64,000 nt of DNA from Paenibacillus dendrobii (GCF_009807035.1 NZ_WUBI01000003.1:248001-312000), one strand, 5' to 3'. Positions 39,690 to 50,148 are shown, numbered from the stretch's first letter. The notes: generated by a model from the sequence alone, not told the origin. A program made the numbers and translations.

Positions 39690-39960
39690 TTTCCATCCCT
39701 CCCAAACCCTCCCTTACTAAGGGAGGGCCCCGAGGGCTCTGCCCTCTGGACACCCGAAAGTTTGGTGGAGATAGGGTATATAGTGCTTGCAAGTGACGAC
39801 GTGCTAGGAGCGCTTTCGTCCCCCGCTTGTTGCTTTGCAACATCGCTACGGGACACGCTGTAATTTTACTTGCAATAAAAACAATAACTACGCCAGGCCT
39901 CCCTGTTTTGCTTCGCAAAATGCGGTCGGCCTCGGCTTGTTTTTTTCAAAACACGAATCT
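39690..39960. repeat. Hairpin-rich intergenic sequence between nrdA and nrdB (possible dispersed repeat)
   Basis: Contains a CCCTCCCTTA/TAAGGGAGGG palindrome (39707-39727), GC-rich short hairpins around 39728-39750, and a TTGCTTCGCAA-type loop near 39910. No supported reading frame. The style is that of multi-copy intergenic elements in Paenibacillus genomes, but no second copy is in this window. It may weaken or stabilise transcript between the two nrd genes. Confidence 0.4.
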
Positions 39961-40079
39961 TAACAAATAGAACCAGTAAAACATTACAAACAGATAGCAA
40001 TATCCTCATACGATCACAACATCATGCCGATGTTGATATAGATGCTTTTACAACTTAACCATTAAGGAGTGAACGGACG

Positions 40080-41111
40080 GTGCAATTACAGAAAATTTTC
40101 AATACCGAAGCGCCAAACCAATCTACAAAAATTATCGAAGGCGAATGCTCAGGTATCCTGAACTGGAACGATATCCGCATGCCTCATATGTATAAATTGT
40201 ACAAGGTTCTTTTGCTCAACCACTGGATTGCGGATGAAATTCCGATGTCCAAAGACGCGCAGCAGTTTCCTCTTCTCGACGCGGAAGAGCAGCGCACTTT
40301 CAAGATTAATATCTCTCTGCTCGCGGTTCTGGATTCCATGCAAACGATGTTTGTCGGCGACGTAAAACGTTACTTCACGGACTCCTCTCTGGAAGCCATC
40401 TCGGCGATTATCGGACAACAAGAGGTTGTCCATAACCAATCGTATTCGTACGTGCTTTCTTCCATCGTGTCGGAGCAGGAACAAAAAGAGATCTTCGAAT
40501 ACTGGAAGCATGATCCGGTTCTTCTTGACCGCAACCGTTTCATCTCCGAAATTTATCAGGAATTCCGCGATGAGCAATCGCCGCAGACCTTCTTCCGCGC
40601 GCTTGTGGCTGACCTGATTCTGGAGGGTATTTTCTTCTACAGTACCTTCGCCTTCTTCTACAACCTGGCACGCGACCAGAAGATGATGGCAACCAGCCAG
40701 ATGATTTCGTACATTCAACGCGACGAGAATCAGCATTGCTACTTCTTCGCCGAAGTGTTCAAACAGCTGCTGAAGGACTTCCCTGAGCTGAACACGCCGG
40801 AAAACATGGACTACGTCTACCGCACCATCGACCGCGCGGTTGAGCTCGAAACGAACTGGGCGCATTATACGCTCAGCAACAACCGCGGCATCGACTTGAA
40901 CGAGCTGTCTGACTACATCAAATACATCGCCAACAAGCGTCTGAAATTGATGGGTCTGGAAAAAGGATACGAAGGCGTCGACTCCAACTGCATGCCTTGG
41001 ATCCGTCCGTTCTCCGATGAAGCGCTGAACGCCACCAAAACCGACTTCTTCGAAGCCAAGTCCCGCAACTACGGTAAAGTCGGCGACGACAACGGATTTG
41101 ACGATCTGTAA
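40080..41111 (+). CDS. nrdB: Ribonucleoside-diphosphate reductase, class Ia, beta subunit
   Basis: 343 residues of the R2 di-iron family. Metal ligands are Asp85 (LLAVLDSMQ), Glu115 and His118 (QQEVVHNQSY), Glu182 (LEGIFFYS), and Glu216 and His219 (RDENQHCYFF). Tyr122 stands exactly at the tyrosyl-radical position. It generates the radical used by NrdA. The start is GTG at 40080, ten bases after AAGGAG. A terminator follows directly, so nrdA and nrdB form the operon. Confidence 0.95.
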   Translation: MQLQKIFNTEAPNQSTKIIEGECSGILNWNDIRMPHMYKLYKVLLLNHWIADEIPMSKDAQQFPLLDAEEQRTFKINISLLAVLDSMQTMFVGDVKRYFTDSSLEAISAIIGQQEVVHNQSYSYVLSSIVSEQEQKEIFEYWKHDPVLLDRNRFISEIYQEFRDEQSPQTFFRALVADLILEGIFFYSTFAFFYNLARDQKMMATSQMISYIQRDENQHCYFFAEVFKQLLKDFPELNTPENMDYVYRTIDRAVELETNWAHYTLSNNRGIDLNELSDYIKYIANKRLKLMGLEKGYEGVDSNCMPWIRPFSDEALNATKTDFFEAKSRNYGKVGDDNGFDDL

Positions 41112-41145
41112 GAAACCGAAATCATATATTTCCCGTTCTCATTCA

Positions 41146-41181
41146 AAAGCACCTGTGATCTTCCTAGATCACAGGTGCTTT
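41146..41181 (+). terminator. Rho-independent terminator of the nrdAB operon
   Basis: AAAGCACCTGTGATC pairs with GATCACAGGTGCTTT over 15 bp, followed by GTTG. The T tract is short but the stem is strong. Confidence 0.75.
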
Positions 41182-41224
41182 GTTGTAGTTGGGCCAGAAG
41201 GACCGAACGGAGCTGCCCCGCCTT

Positions 41225-41845
41225 CTACTGAATCTGAACTCGCAGGCTCCCTATTAAGGCCGTACAGGCTTCGGGACCGTCTACCCCGGCATTCCCCTCC
41301 GAGCGCATGAGGCTGCGCCGTCCCAGCTCTGCAGAGAGCTCTTCCAGCGCAGTATCCAGCCTTTCTATAAGCTCTGAAGCAAGTATCATTTCTCCGGAAC
41401 TGATCCGTGTAATCTGAGTATCGACCGTAAAAACCCCGCCGAGAATATGCCTGGCTCCCATTGCGGACAACACCGGCTTCAAGGCATAGTCCATCGCGAG
41501 CAAATGCGCCAGACTGCCACCGATCAAGAGGGGCAATATCATTTTTCCGGCAAGTCCCTTTTGCGGGACCGTATCCAAAAAAGTCTTGAGCAGTCCCGTA
41601 TACGAGGCCTGAAATACCGGACTGGCGATGATGACGGCATCCGCTTCTGCAAGCGTACGATTAGCGGAAGCGATCTCTTTGCTATCGATCCGGGCCAAAA
41701 TGAGATCCTCGGCCGGCAGCTTGACCACATCGATCCGGTGGAGCGGATGTCCTTTTTTCAAAGCATAATCCTCCGCATACCGCACGACCCCCATCAGCCG
41801 TGAAGTTAGCGAAGGACCTCCGTTCAGGATGACTATACTACGCAA
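41225..41845 (-). CDS. NADPH-dependent FMN reductase (SsuE/MsuE-like)
   Basis: 206 residues of flavodoxin-like fold: SIVILNGGPSLTSRL at the N-terminus for the FMN phosphate, and ADAVIIASPVFQASYTGLLKTFLD, which is typical of FMN reductases of the SsuE group. Such enzymes supply reduced flavin to monooxygenases for sulfonate use or act as general flavin reductases. No monooxygenase gene is adjacent. A TTG start at 41845 is preferred because AGAGGTG lies seven bases upstream; the frame open to 41959 has no ribosome site. Confidence 0.85.
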   Translation of the reverse strand: MRSIVILNGGPSLTSRLMGVVRYAEDYALKKGHPLHRIDVVKLPAEDLILARIDSKEIASANRTLAEADAVIIASPVFQASYTGLLKTFLDTVPQKGLAGKMILPLLIGGSLAHLLAMDYALKPVLSAMGARHILGGVFTVDTQITRISSGEMILASELIERLDTALEELSAELGRRSLMRSEGNAGVDGPEACTALIGSLRVQIQ

Positions 41846-42008
41846 CAGTAAACACCTCTTTTTTCGGCTGCTGTATGACCGCATTACCTGTCTGTAATGC
41901 TTCTCCTTCCTTACTATAAGCAGACATGGCTGCATAGGTTCCTTGTTCCCTCCAGTCATGTTCGGCGCAATATGAGAAGGCCTGCCTCCCTAGGATCATG
42001 CTGCATAC

Positions 42009-42053
42009 AAAAAGGGACGAAGCAGGCTGTTTTGCCTAACTTCGTCCCTTTTT
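42009..42053. terminator. Bidirectional terminator
   Basis: AAAAAGGGACGAAG pairs with CTTCGTCCCTTTTT. A tracts and T tracts flank both sides. It is placed to end the nickel transporter transcript on the minus strand. Confidence 0.85.
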
Positions 42054-42071
42054 ATTTCATTCAAGCGACAT

Positions 42072-43073
42072 TTACTTTACAGTATAACGCTCTTCGATTT
42101 TGTAGAATTTCCATATAAAAACGGCCAAACCCCAGATCAACAAGAACGAAATAACCAAGAAATAACCTAAATTGCCGAAGTCGATGGATGCAATCACATC
42201 CCATAAACCGCCCGACAAATGAAGCTTTTCGGTCGTAATTTGGGCCAGTTCAACAATGCCGACCGCCAGTGCCGCAACGACGGATATCGCGGTGACAATC
42301 AGATTGTAGTACACCTTGCGAACCGGTCTATCATTGGCCCAAGCATAGCTTTTGGTCATCATCAAGCCATCAAGCGTATCGAATAAACTCATACCCGCCG
42401 CGAATAGAAGCGGGAGTGCAATGATCCCGAGTACAGGAAAGTTATTGTTCGCTGCACCCGCCGACATGGTTAACAATGATATTTCGGTTGCTGTATCGAA
42501 ACCCAGGCCAAACAAGAAACCAATCGGATAAATATGCCAGCTTTTCGTAACCACCTTAAATAAGGGTCCCAAATATCGGGTGAAAAAGCCCTTCGCTTCG
42601 AATAATTGCTCTAAATCCGACTCGCGGATCTTTTCTTCCTTCATCTTGCGGAATGTTCTCCAAAGTTGAACGAACAACATCAGATTGAGTATCGATAAAA
42701 ATACCAGAAAAACACCGGATACCGTCACGCCGATAATCCCGCCAATATCCTGCATGCTGGACATGTATTTGGCAACAAACTTCACGGACACCGCGGTTAA
42801 TACTGCCAGTAAAAAAACAACCGTGGAATGTCCTAATGAGAAGAAGAACCCTACTCCGCGCGAATCTTTCTTTTGTGCGATCAATTTGCGGATCGTATTG
42901 TCTACCGCGGCGATATGATCGATGTCAAACGCATGGCGGACACCGAACACATACGCAGCGATCCCCATGCCAACGAAGGTTGGATGGGTGGGCACCACAG
43001 TGAACAAGGCGATGAATCCCATGATATGAATAACCAAAACACCTAACATATAACGATTCCAAATAAATTTCAT
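42072..43073 (-). CDS. NiCoT family nickel/cobalt transporter
   Basis: 333 residues with eight membrane helices. The NiCoT signature RHAFDIDHIAAVDN (about 46-59, HX4DH) and the second motif GLGFDTATEISLL are both present. Members take up Ni2+ or Co2+ across the cytoplasmic membrane. Its position next to the urease cluster (910 bases away, same strand) points to nickel supply for urease. AAAGGTAGAAAGC precedes the ATG. It has its own terminator. Confidence 0.93.
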   Translation of the reverse strand: MKFIWNRYMLGVLVIHIMGFIALFTVVPTHPTFVGMGIAAYVFGVRHAFDIDHIAAVDNTIRKLIAQKKDSRGVGFFFSLGHSTVVFLLAVLTAVSVKFVAKYMSSMQDIGGIIGVTVSGVFLVFLSILNLMLFVQLWRTFRKMKEEKIRESDLEQLFEAKGFFTRYLGPLFKVVTKSWHIYPIGFLFGLGFDTATEISLLTMSAGAANNNFPVLGIIALPLLFAAGMSLFDTLDGLMMTKSYAWANDRPVRKVYYNLIVTAISVVAALAVGIVELAQITTEKLHLSGGLWDVIASIDFGNLGYFLVISFLLIWGLAVFIWKFYKIEERYTVK

Positions 43074-43198
43074 GCTTTCTACCTTTCGCTCGTCATAATT
43101 TGTTTTAGTAATACGAACGTTCCGCGAAAGTCTTCATGCCTTCGTCAGGGCCGCTCGTTTGCATCCCTCCGTCATGATGCTCATTTAAGGGTGATCCA

Positions 43199-43807
43199 TT
43201 AGAATTCATTAAAAAAAGAAATGCTCTGCATTATTTTATTGAAGGTTCCCGCACTGATGATTCCTAATAAAAAATGAATTATATTGGTATTCTCCATAAT
43301 CTTCAAAACCCAATGGCACCACGAAATCTCTTCTTTATCTAGTAAATTACTTCTATTTAGTAGGACATACCGTCCAAAATGCTTGGATGAAATACTGTAT
43401 TCAGTCTCCACTTTGGCGATTTTTTGATCTCGCAAAGCTACCTTATGTTCTAATTTAGCTATACGATCGTGAATTAACTCTTTCGCTTGATTCTCATCTG
43501 TCATCCACATCGAATACATCTTGATCAAAAATTCATCGCGAAGGATGGGATCGGCAGTCTTGCCGGTAATCCATGTTCCCAGAGATTCTTCTCCCTTTTC
43601 CGTAATTGAAAATATTTTTTTATCCGGTTTGCCCGTTTGCTCGACATGCTCAAACACTACCAGTCCATTCTGCTCCATTTTGGTTAACAGAGGATAAATC
43701 TGACTATGTTTTGCGGGCCACAACACTTCTAAATGGGTTGCTAATTGATATCCGGAACATGGCTTCCTACCAAGTACACTGAGAATCGCATAGCCAAGAG
43801 TATTCAT
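43199..43807 (-). CDS. PadR family transcriptional regulator
   Basis: 202 residues: a PadR winged helix in the first 85 residues (LGYAILSVLGRKPCSGYQLATHLE...HSQIYPLLTKMEQNGLV), then a Vir_act_alpha_C-type helical domain used for dimer formation. It lies between the nickel transporter and ureD on the same strand. The target is not shown; it might control the transporter. An AAGGAATGAG ribosome site lies about 10 bases before the ATG. Confidence 0.85.
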   Translation of the reverse strand: MNTLGYAILSVLGRKPCSGYQLATHLEVLWPAKHSQIYPLLTKMEQNGLVVFEHVEQTGKPDKKIFSITEKGEESLGTWITGKTADPILRDEFLIKMYSMWMTDENQAKELIHDRIAKLEHKVALRDQKIAKVETEYSISSKHFGRYVLLNRSNLLDKEEISWCHWVLKIMENTNIIHFLLGIISAGTFNKIMQSISFFNEF

Positions 43808-43933
43808 ATATTCTCATTCCTTATTTTCATTTGAGTAGCTAATCCAATCTACCTGATCTTCCACATAATTGTATCTGTAATCGTTTTAATTGTAACCTCT
43901 TTTATAGTTCTCAGGTAGTATCTTTTCTGTGAA

Positions 43934-43963
43934 AGACCCGGCAACCTACAGGTTGCCGGGTCT
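43934..43963 (-). terminator. Hairpin after the urease operon
   Basis: AGACCCGGCAACC pairs with GGTTGCCGGGTCT (13 bp). On the minus strand TCTTTCAC follows, a weak T tract. It is placed just past ureD. Confidence 0.6.
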
Positions 43964-43969
43964 TCGGCA

Positions 43970-44794
43970 TTAATATTTTCTTAGAAAAGACGGAATAGTG
44001 TTAAATAGCTCTCGACTGATCATATGGTGACATGTTGTATGAATTTTCTCTATGGTTTGCGTAGAGTTCGCTAAGACCCGAACGATAAGCCCAGAAACCG
44101 GCAATAAGGAGAGTCCGATTTTATAATCGCCCTTATCCTCATGAACCGCGTGATATAACTGATCGAGAAGATCAGCATTCACCTGCTCCCCGACTACGAT
44201 CATAGACCCTAGATGGGAGAAGCCTTCCATATACCCAAGCGAAGCCATATGGTGGTTTGCCGGATTCAATTTGATATGATCATACACAACCAACTCATCA
44301 TCCATATAGATTTCACTGATTAATTGAAGCAGATCATAACTAAATTGTTCTCCATCGGGCGACCATCCCGAAGTAATGATATCGGAATAAAGGAAGGTTG
44401 CGCCCTTCTCCATTTTGACGACCGTTTTTTGTTGATAGCGTGCATCCTTATATCCAATCAGCGGATCCGTAATATACTCCAGATAACTGCCCTTCTTCAG
44501 GATAATTTCGGTTTCCTGGTAGGCGGGTTGCTTGGGCGTCCTGTATATTTTTGTTGCTGATTGCGTGGTTAAAGTGAGCCGGGCCTGTTCATTTAATGCA
44601 ATTTTCATTTGATAGCGATCCCCATCCAAGTAACCTCCGCCCGGATTTAGGATATAATAGCACACTTGCCCGGAATGATCGTGATACACCGGACGCATGA
44701 CTTTATAAGCGCCCTGAAAATACACATTTTTGGCGACAGTTTTTCCGTTTCGTTCTTCAGCTTCCAATCGCAGAATCCCTGTCCAGTCCTTCAT
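43970..44794 (-). CDS. ureD: Urease accessory protein UreD (UreH)
   Basis: 274 residues with the UreD pattern: N-terminal LRLEAEERNGKTVAKNVYFQGAYKVMRP, then YYILNPGGGYLDGDRYQ and LTTQSATKIYRTP. UreD binds urease apoprotein and with UreF and UreG forms the complex that loads nickel into the active site. Last gene of the operon ureABCEFGD. One base separates it from the ureG stop. Confidence 0.95.
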   Translation of the reverse strand: MKDWTGILRLEAEERNGKTVAKNVYFQGAYKVMRPVYHDHSGQVCYYILNPGGGYLDGDRYQMKIALNEQARLTLTTQSATKIYRTPKQPAYQETEIILKKGSYLEYITDPLIGYKDARYQQKTVVKMEKGATFLYSDIITSGWSPDGEQFSYDLLQLISEIYMDDELVVYDHIKLNPANHHMASLGYMEGFSHLGSMIVVGEQVNADLLDQLYHAVHEDKGDYKIGLSLLPVSGLIVRVLANSTQTIEKIHTTCHHMISRELFNTIPSFLRKY

Positions 44795-44795
44795 C

Positions 44796-45407
44796 CTATT
44801 CCAATCCCTTTAAGAATGCATTCTCTTTAAGCCATTTAATAACCTGGTCCAGTCCGGAATTGTCCTTTAAGTTCGTGAATACAAACGGCTTATTCCCGCG
44901 GAATACCTTCGTATCAGACTCCATGACTTCAAGACTTGCACCGACATAAGGCGCCAAATCCGTTTTATTGATGATAAACAAATCGGATTTGATCATGCCT
45001 TGTCCGCCTTTGCGCGGAATTTTCTCTCCTTGCGCCACATCGATAATGTAGATCGAGAAATCGACCAGCTCGGGGCTGAACGTAGCCGCAAGATTATCGC
45101 CGCCGCTCTCCACGAAAATAAGCTCAACATCCGGGTGCTTCTCCTTCAACTCATCAATGGCAGCAAAATTCATGGAGGCATCTTCACGAATGGCTGTGTG
45201 AGGGCATCCCCCGGTTTCAACGCCGATAATCCGATCTGCCGGCAGCACGCCGTTCGCCATCAGGAATTTGGCATCCTCTTTGGTATATATATCATTGGTT
45301 ACCACCGCCATGCTGATTTCGCCCTCCAAATGCCGGGTCAATTTTTCTACGAGCATGGTTTTTCCGGCGCCGACAGGTCCTCCAATGCCAATCTTAATCG
45401 GTTCCAT
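44796..45407 (-). CDS. ureG: Urease accessory GTPase UreG
   Basis: About 203 residues of the SIMIBI GTPase family: P-loop GGPVGAGKT near the start, [11 protein letters not shown], the Ni-binding GVETGGCPH (Cys-Pro-His), [17 protein letters not shown] and the guanine motif NKTD. It uses GTP hydrolysis to deliver nickel to urease. ATG at 45407 is preferred over an in-frame GTG at 45416, based on AAAGAAGTG spacing. Length is standard. Confidence 0.96.
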   Translation of the reverse strand: MEPIKIGIGGPVGAGKTMLVEKLTRHLEGEISMAVVTNDIYTKEDAKFLMANGVLPADRIIGVETGGCPHTAIREDASMNFAAIDELKEKHPDVELIFVESGGDNLAATFSPELVDFSIYIIDVAQGEKIPRKGGQGMIKSDLFIINKTDLAPYVGASLEVMESDTKVFRGNKPFVFTNLKDNSGLDQVIKWLKENAFLKGLE

Positions 45408-45436
45408 ATAACACACTTCTTTCTATAGTTGATATT

Positions 45437-46123
45437 TTAAGACATGAAAATTCGAATATTGACGCGTTCATGCTGCATTTGCGATAATTCCAGGCCGGGT
45501 GAGATGATTCCGAAATCCTCTTCATTCAGGCCCAGGATCTTGTCCACTGCTTCGAGCAATACGTCCTGGAATCCTTGAATGACTTTCTGTCCAGCCGTCT
45601 GGCCTAACGGGATGGCCCGCACTGCGTTTTGCACCAAGCTTGAAATCACGGAATACAAATAATATAGAATCGTGGTTGATTGCGAAACGCCAAGATGATG
45701 CCCGATCATCGTAAATACGATCGCCGGATGTCCGAAGCACTGCTTCTTCTTGATTCGGTCCCGATACAACAACAACACAGGCACATCATACAAGGATCCT
45801 ACGAGATTCAACATGCGGTCACCCATCTTTTGCGTCCCCTCCCTCGTTTCCCGAGGCAGGTTCTGGACGGTCAGCATGCGATCCAGCTTCCATACCTGAT
45901 CCAGTTTTCCATCCTGCAATGCATCGAATACGAGCCGGGAAGCAAGCCCATCGGAATGGACAAGCTGTTCATTCACATATACATGGAGCCACTTGGAAAA
46001 TGTCGTCTGATCATGCACCTGATCTGCTTGGATGTAACTTTCAAGACCATACGAATGACTGAAGGCGCCCGTAGGAAAGTTCGAATCGCACAGTTGAAAT
46101 AACGATAGCGTATTCTTATCCAT
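45437..46123 (-). CDS. ureF: Urease accessory protein UreF
   Basis: 228 residues, all-helical, with typical N-terminal [25 protein letters not shown] and [21 protein letters not shown] segments. It acts as a gate in the UreDFG activation complex. It overlaps the end of ureE by eight bases, indicating translational coupling. Confidence 0.95.
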   Translation of the reverse strand: MDKNTLSLFQLCDSNFPTGAFSHSYGLESYIQADQVHDQTTFSKWLHVYVNEQLVHSDGLASRLVFDALQDGKLDQVWKLDRMLTVQNLPRETREGTQKMGDRMLNLVGSLYDVPVLLLYRDRIKKKQCFGHPAIVFTMIGHHLGVSQSTTILYYLYSVISSLVQNAVRAIPLGQTAGQKVIQGFQDVLLEAVDKILGLNEEDFGIISPGLELSQMQHERVNIRIFMS

Positions 46124-46571
46124 GGCTGTGGCCGATATGGCGGAATGCCTGTTTTACTTTCCTCTCTTCCCTTTGATACGGGATTTCCAGCTGCTTCAGC
46201 AATTCTTCAACAAGGTAATCGTATTGAACCAGCATTTCATCCTCTTCAAACTGGGCCGGTAGATGGCGGTTTCCGAGTTGATGAGCGATGGTTCCCATTT
46301 CTTTCAAGCTGCGCGGGCGAATGACGATTAAATCATCCGAGAGGACATCGACCATAATGATATTTTTATCATCCATGAACAGGATATCTCCCGCCACAAG
46401 GTCACGCGGGTCTGTTAAACGAATCCCGATTTCCTTGCCATGGTCTGTTTTAACCCGTTGGATTCGCTTCACTAAATCGGCGCTTTCCATATATATTTTT
46501 TCGATGTGGCGTTTTCCAACTTCATCTTTTCCTAAACTTTCGATATTGGTTAGGACTTTTTCAATAATCAA
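46116..46571 (-). CDS. ureE: Urease accessory metallochaperone UreE
   Basis: 151 residues: an N-terminal peptide-binding domain and a C-terminal metal-binding domain ([32 protein letters not shown]). The C-terminus GHSHG has only two histidines instead of the long His tail of enterobacterial UreE. It donates Ni2+ to UreG. The gene begins 12 bases after ureC. Confidence 0.94.
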   Translation of the reverse strand: MIIEKVLTNIESLGKDEVGKRHIEKIYMESADLVKRIQRVKTDHGKEIGIRLTDPRDLVAGDILFMDDKNIIMVDVLSDDLIVIRPRSLKEMGTIAHQLGNRHLPAQFEEDEMLVQYDYLVEELLKQLEIPYQREERKVKQAFRHIGHSHG

Positions 46572-46582
46572 TGTTTTTCACC

Positions 46583-48295
46583 TCAAAATAGGAAATAGCG
46601 CTGGCCCATCGGTACTCTGTCAACAGGCTCACATGTAATGAGTTCCCCGTTGACTCTCACCTCATAGGTTTGCGGGTCCACTGTAATCTCAGGCGTTTCG
46701 AAATTCAGCTTCATATCTTTCTTCGTCAATGTTCGGATGCCGTGAACCGGGAGAATGATTTTCTCGAGGCCCAATTGCTCGTGGACTTTATGGTCAAAAG
46801 CATACTGGGAAATGAAAGTGGCCGAGCTTCTGGAAAGAGCCTTTCCATATTGCGCATACATCGGACGATAGATGACAGGCTGCGGCGTCGGAATGGAAGC
46901 ATTGGCATCTCCCATCAAGCTTTGCACGACCATCCCGTTTTTGATGATCATCTCAGGCTTCACGCCAAAAAATGCAGGTGACCAAATGACAAGGTCCGCC
47001 ATTTTCCCGACTTCAACCGAACCTACATACTCTGAAATCCCGTGCGTAATGGCCGGATTGATCGTATATTTGGCAACATAGCGCTTGGCACGATGATTAT
47101 CCGAGAGCTCGCTGTCTCCCTGCATCGTTCCCCGTTGTTTTTTCATTTTGTCAGCAGTTTGCCATGTCCGCAAAATGACCTCGCCTACACGTCCCATGGC
47201 CTGCGCATCCGAACTCACCATGCTGAAGACGCCCATATCCTGCAGAATATCTTCCGCGGCAATGGTTTCACGACGAATGCGCGAGTCCGCAAAAGCAAGA
47301 TCCTCAGGGATCGAAGGATTCAAGTGGTGACAAACCATGAGCATATCCAAATGTTCATCGATCGTATTCACCGTATAAGGAAGCGTCGGATTCGTAGATG
47401 ACGGAAGAACGTTCATGTAGCTGGCGGATTTGATTAAATCCGGAGCATGCCCCCCGCCTGCGCCTTCCGTATGGTACATATGGATAACCCGGTCTTTAAT
47501 GGCAGCCATCGTGTTCTCCATGAAGCCGCCTTCGTTCAGGGTATCGGCATGAACCGCAACCTGCACATCATACTTATCCGCCACGCTTAATGCATGGTCG
47601 AGAGCCGATGCCGTAGCGCCCCAGTCCTCATGGACCTTGAGTCCAATCGCTCCGGCCCGTACTTGTTCGGCCAGAGGCTCTTCCGCCGCAGCTTGTCCCT
47701 TTCCTGTGAAACCGACGTTGATGGGCATTCCTTCCGCCGCCTCGAGCATCCGCTGAATATTCCATGCACCAGGGGTAACGGTTGTGGCCTTGGAACCCGC
47801 AGCAGGACCCGTACCTCCACCGATGAGCGTCGTAAGTCCGGAAGACAACGCCGTTTCGATCTGCGCAGGATTGATAAAGTGAACATGCGTATCAATGCCG
47901 CCAGCCGTGACGATCATGCCTTCGCCTGCGATAATCTCCGTGGAAGCCCCGATGATGATGTCCACGTTATCCATCACCAATGGATTACCAGCCTTTCCGA
48001 TTCCTGCGATCTTTCCGTCGCGAATCCCGATATCCGCTTTATAAATGCCGGTATAATCCAAAATAATGGCATTGGTAATGACCACATCCGGAATTCCGTC
48101 TCCGCGGGTAACCAAAGGATGTTGGCCCATTCCATCGCGAATCACTTTGCCGCCGCCAAACACGACTTCATCCCCGTAGGATGAATAATCCTTCTCGATC
48201 TGAATAATCAAATCCGTATCTGCAAGGCGTATCGAATCTCCCGTTGTCGGTCCATACATTTGAGAGTATTGGGTTCTTGGCATTCTAAAGCTCAT
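46583..48295 (-). CDS. ureC: Urease alpha subunit (catalytic)
   Basis: 570 residues. Nickel ligands and catalytic residues are in place: His137 and His139 (GGIDTHVHF), carbamylated Lys220 ([12 protein letters not shown]), His249 ([12 protein letters not shown]), His275 ([15 protein letters not shown]), the flap Cys322-His323 (MVCHHLNPS) and Asp363 (SSDAQAMG). It hydrolyses urea to ammonia and carbamate. It overlaps ureB by four bases. Full length and intact. Confidence 0.97.
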   Translation of the reverse strand: MSFRMPRTQYSQMYGPTTGDSIRLADTDLIIQIEKDYSSYGDEVVFGGGKVIRDGMGQHPLVTRGDGIPDVVITNAIILDYTGIYKADIGIRDGKIAGIGKAGNPLVMDNVDIIIGASTEIIAGEGMIVTAGGIDTHVHFINPAQIETALSSGLTTLIGGGTGPAAGSKATTVTPGAWNIQRMLEAAEGMPINVGFTGKGQAAAEEPLAEQVRAGAIGLKVHEDWGATASALDHALSVADKYDVQVAVHADTLNEGGFMENTMAAIKDRVIHMYHTEGAGGGHAPDLIKSASYMNVLPSSTNPTLPYTVNTIDEHLDMLMVCHHLNPSIPEDLAFADSRIRRETIAAEDILQDMGVFSMVSSDAQAMGRVGEVILRTWQTADKMKKQRGTMQGDSELSDNHRAKRYVAKYTINPAITHGISEYVGSVEVGKMADLVIWSPAFFGVKPEMIIKNGMVVQSLMGDANASIPTPQPVIYRPMYAQYGKALSRSSATFISQYAFDHKVHEQLGLEKIILPVHGIRTLTKKDMKLNFETPEITVDPQTYEVRVNGELITCEPVDRVPMGQRYFLF

Positions 48296-48615
48296 TGTTG
48301 GCCCCCGCTTTCCACAGATCCATCAGTTTTATTGTTAAATCCATAGACACGGCGTTCTCCGGCAAAGCAAACCAATTCGACTTCTTTCTCGTCTCCGGGC
48401 TCAAACCGCACTGCAGCCCCCGCCGGGATGTTCAAATGTTTGCCGAAGCCGTCTTCACGGTTGAACTGAAGAGCTTCGTTGACCTCGTAAAAATGAAAGT
48501 GAGAACCTACTTGAACCGGCCGATCCCCGATGTTCTTTACAGTGGTTCTTGATGCAAGTCTTCCAGCATTACAGATAATGTCTTCATCCTTCAAAAAAAT
48601 CTGGCCTGGTGTCAT
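48292..48615 (-). CDS. ureB: Urease beta subunit
   Basis: 107 residues: [19 protein letters not shown], then [17 protein letters not shown] and [25 protein letters not shown], typical of UreB. It is a structural part of the urease trimer. Its end overlaps the ureC start, and it follows ureA by 27 bases. Confidence 0.96.
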   Translation of the reverse strand: MTPGQIFLKDEDIICNAGRLASRTTVKNIGDRPVQVGSHFHFYEVNEALQFNREDGFGKHLNIPAGAAVRFEPGDEKEVELVCFAGERRVYGFNNKTDGSVESGGQQ

Positions 48616-48642
48616 TTGAATTTTCCTCCTGTCGTTTGGTTA

Positions 48643-48945
48643 CTACCGTATCGGACTATGTACGGTGACCAGTTTGGTTCCATCCGGAAAGGTGGCTTCC
48701 ACCTGGATATCATGAATCATCTCCGGAATGCCCTCCATCACGTCGTCACGAGACAAAATAGTTGCGCCGTATTCCATTAATTCTGCAACGGTTCTACCAT
48801 CCCGGGCCCCTTCCATGACTTCATAAGTGATATAGGCAATGGCTTCAGGATGGTTTAGTTTAAGTCCTCTTGCTTTTCTTCGCTTGGCAAGATCTGCGGC
48901 AACTACGATCAAAAGTTTGTCCATCTCACGCGGTAACAATTGCAT
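48643..48945 (-). CDS. ureA: Urease gamma subunit
   Basis: 100 residues: [35 protein letters not shown], then [28 protein letters not shown] end, characteristic of UreA. First gene of the urease operon. AGGAGGCTAATCC precedes the ATG. The promoter region is the AT-rich 48946-49206 interval shared with the divergent urea transporter. Confidence 0.96.
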   Translation of the reverse strand: MQLLPREMDKLLIVVAADLAKRRKARGLKLNHPEAIAYITYEVMEGARDGRTVAELMEYGATILSRDDVMEGIPEMIHDIQVEATFPDGTKLVTVHSPIR

Positions 48946-49081
48946 GGATTAGCCTCCTAGTTGTGATGTATTCATCGTCTTTTTAAATTCCCAAGGAATT
49001 ACCGTGTATTTATACAGCATTTGAGCCAAATCTAGGATATATGGATTTGATTACCTCATATCCTTAATATATCATATTTTA

Positions 49082-49119
49082 TATATATAATAAATTCCAT
49101 ATTCAATTTATTATATATA
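49082..49119. promoter_or_regulatory. 15-bp palindrome between ureA and the urea transporter
   Basis: TATATATAATAAATT (49082-49096) and AATTTATTATATATA (49105-49119) form a perfect inverted repeat around an 8-base centre. It includes TATAAT-like hexamers in both directions and sits centrally in the divergent promoter region. It may be a pair of divergent -10 regions or an operator. Confidence 0.5.
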
Positions 49120-49206
49120 ATACATATTGCAAATGTTGATCTAGTAAACTCGCCGGATTGTTCAAGTAGAATGCAAGGAAACCCTTCCCCAGAAAAGGAG
49201 ATCATC

Positions 49207-50148
49207 ATGCAAACGGACAAACGAAAAGCATTACGAGAAGGAACGTTAACTCCACTCATTGCTGCAACCTTAATAGGCATTTCCCAGGTTATATTCATTG
49301 AAAATGCTGTCTCGGGTCTCATTATTCTGATCGCTATCATGCTATCCTCGGTTTCGATAGGCATTATCGCATTGCTGTCTGCATTCATAGCTGCTCTCAT
49401 CGGCCGCTTCGGAGGAGCGGAGAAAACCATTGTTAACCAAGGATTACTTAGTTATAACTCGGTACTCGCCGGCATCGCGCTGGCGTTAAATCTGGATGGA
49501 GACATGCGCTGGATCATCGCTTTAGGAGGGGCCGCCGTGGCAGCTCTTTTTACCGCAGCTATGATGCACATGCTGCGAAATACCACAATACCTGTAATGA
49601 CATTTCCGTATATTGTACTCACTTGGTTTCTGCTGCTTGCTTCTTACCGTTTGGAGGCCTTCAAACTCAATCCCGACCTCTTGCCGCAGGATCTATCGCA
49701 CTGGAAGCTGCATGCCGGAGGTTCAATGGACTGGTTTCATGGGCTAGTTAACGGGATTGGACAAGTATATTTTCAGGATAATGTTTGGTCCGGAATTCTC
49801 ATATTCATTGGGGTGCTATGGGCCGGTTGGAGACTGGGCCTGTATGCGGTGATCGGTACGATCGTTGCTTGGTTAGCCGCTTATGGACTAGGGGCGGAGG
49901 TTTCATTGCTAAATGCCGGGCTTTACGGATATAATGCCGTGTTAACCATACTGGCGGTCGCTGCTGTATTCGATGCAAAGAGCCGGTTTGCGCCATGGGC
50001 GGGTATCATTGCAGCCATTCTGACCGTGCCTGTTACGGCAAGCCTGGACAGTTGGCTTTTGCCTTACGGACTCCCGACGCTGACGATGCCGTTTGTTCTA
50101 TGCACATGGCTTTTTCTTGCCGCAAGAAAGGTCCTTCCCAAACTGTAA
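49207..50148 (+). CDS. Urea transporter (UT family)
   Basis: 313 residues with about ten membrane helices in two halves and the repeated UT motifs: VNQGLLSYNSVLAGIALALN and LLNAGLYGYNAVLTILAV, each following an L-N/Q-GL.GYN pattern. QVIFIENAVSG and QVYFQDNVWSGILIFIG are the matching repeated upstream segments. It is a channel-like urea uptake protein. Divergent from ureABCEFGD, so urea entry and hydrolysis are organised together. The ATG at 49207 follows AAAAGGAGATCATC. Confidence 0.93.
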   Translation: MQTDKRKALREGTLTPLIAATLIGISQVIFIENAVSGLIILIAIMLSSVSIGIIALLSAFIAALIGRFGGAEKTIVNQGLLSYNSVLAGIALALNLDGDMRWIIALGGAAVAALFTAAMMHMLRNTTIPVMTFPYIVLTWFLLLASYRLEAFKLNPDLLPQDLSHWKLHAGGSMDWFHGLVNGIGQVYFQDNVWSGILIFIGVLWAGWRLGLYAVIGTIVAWLAAYGLGAEVSLLNAGLYGYNAVLTILAVAAVFDAKSRFAPWAGIIAAILTVPVTASLDSWLLPYGLPTLTMPFVLCTWLFLAARKVLPKL

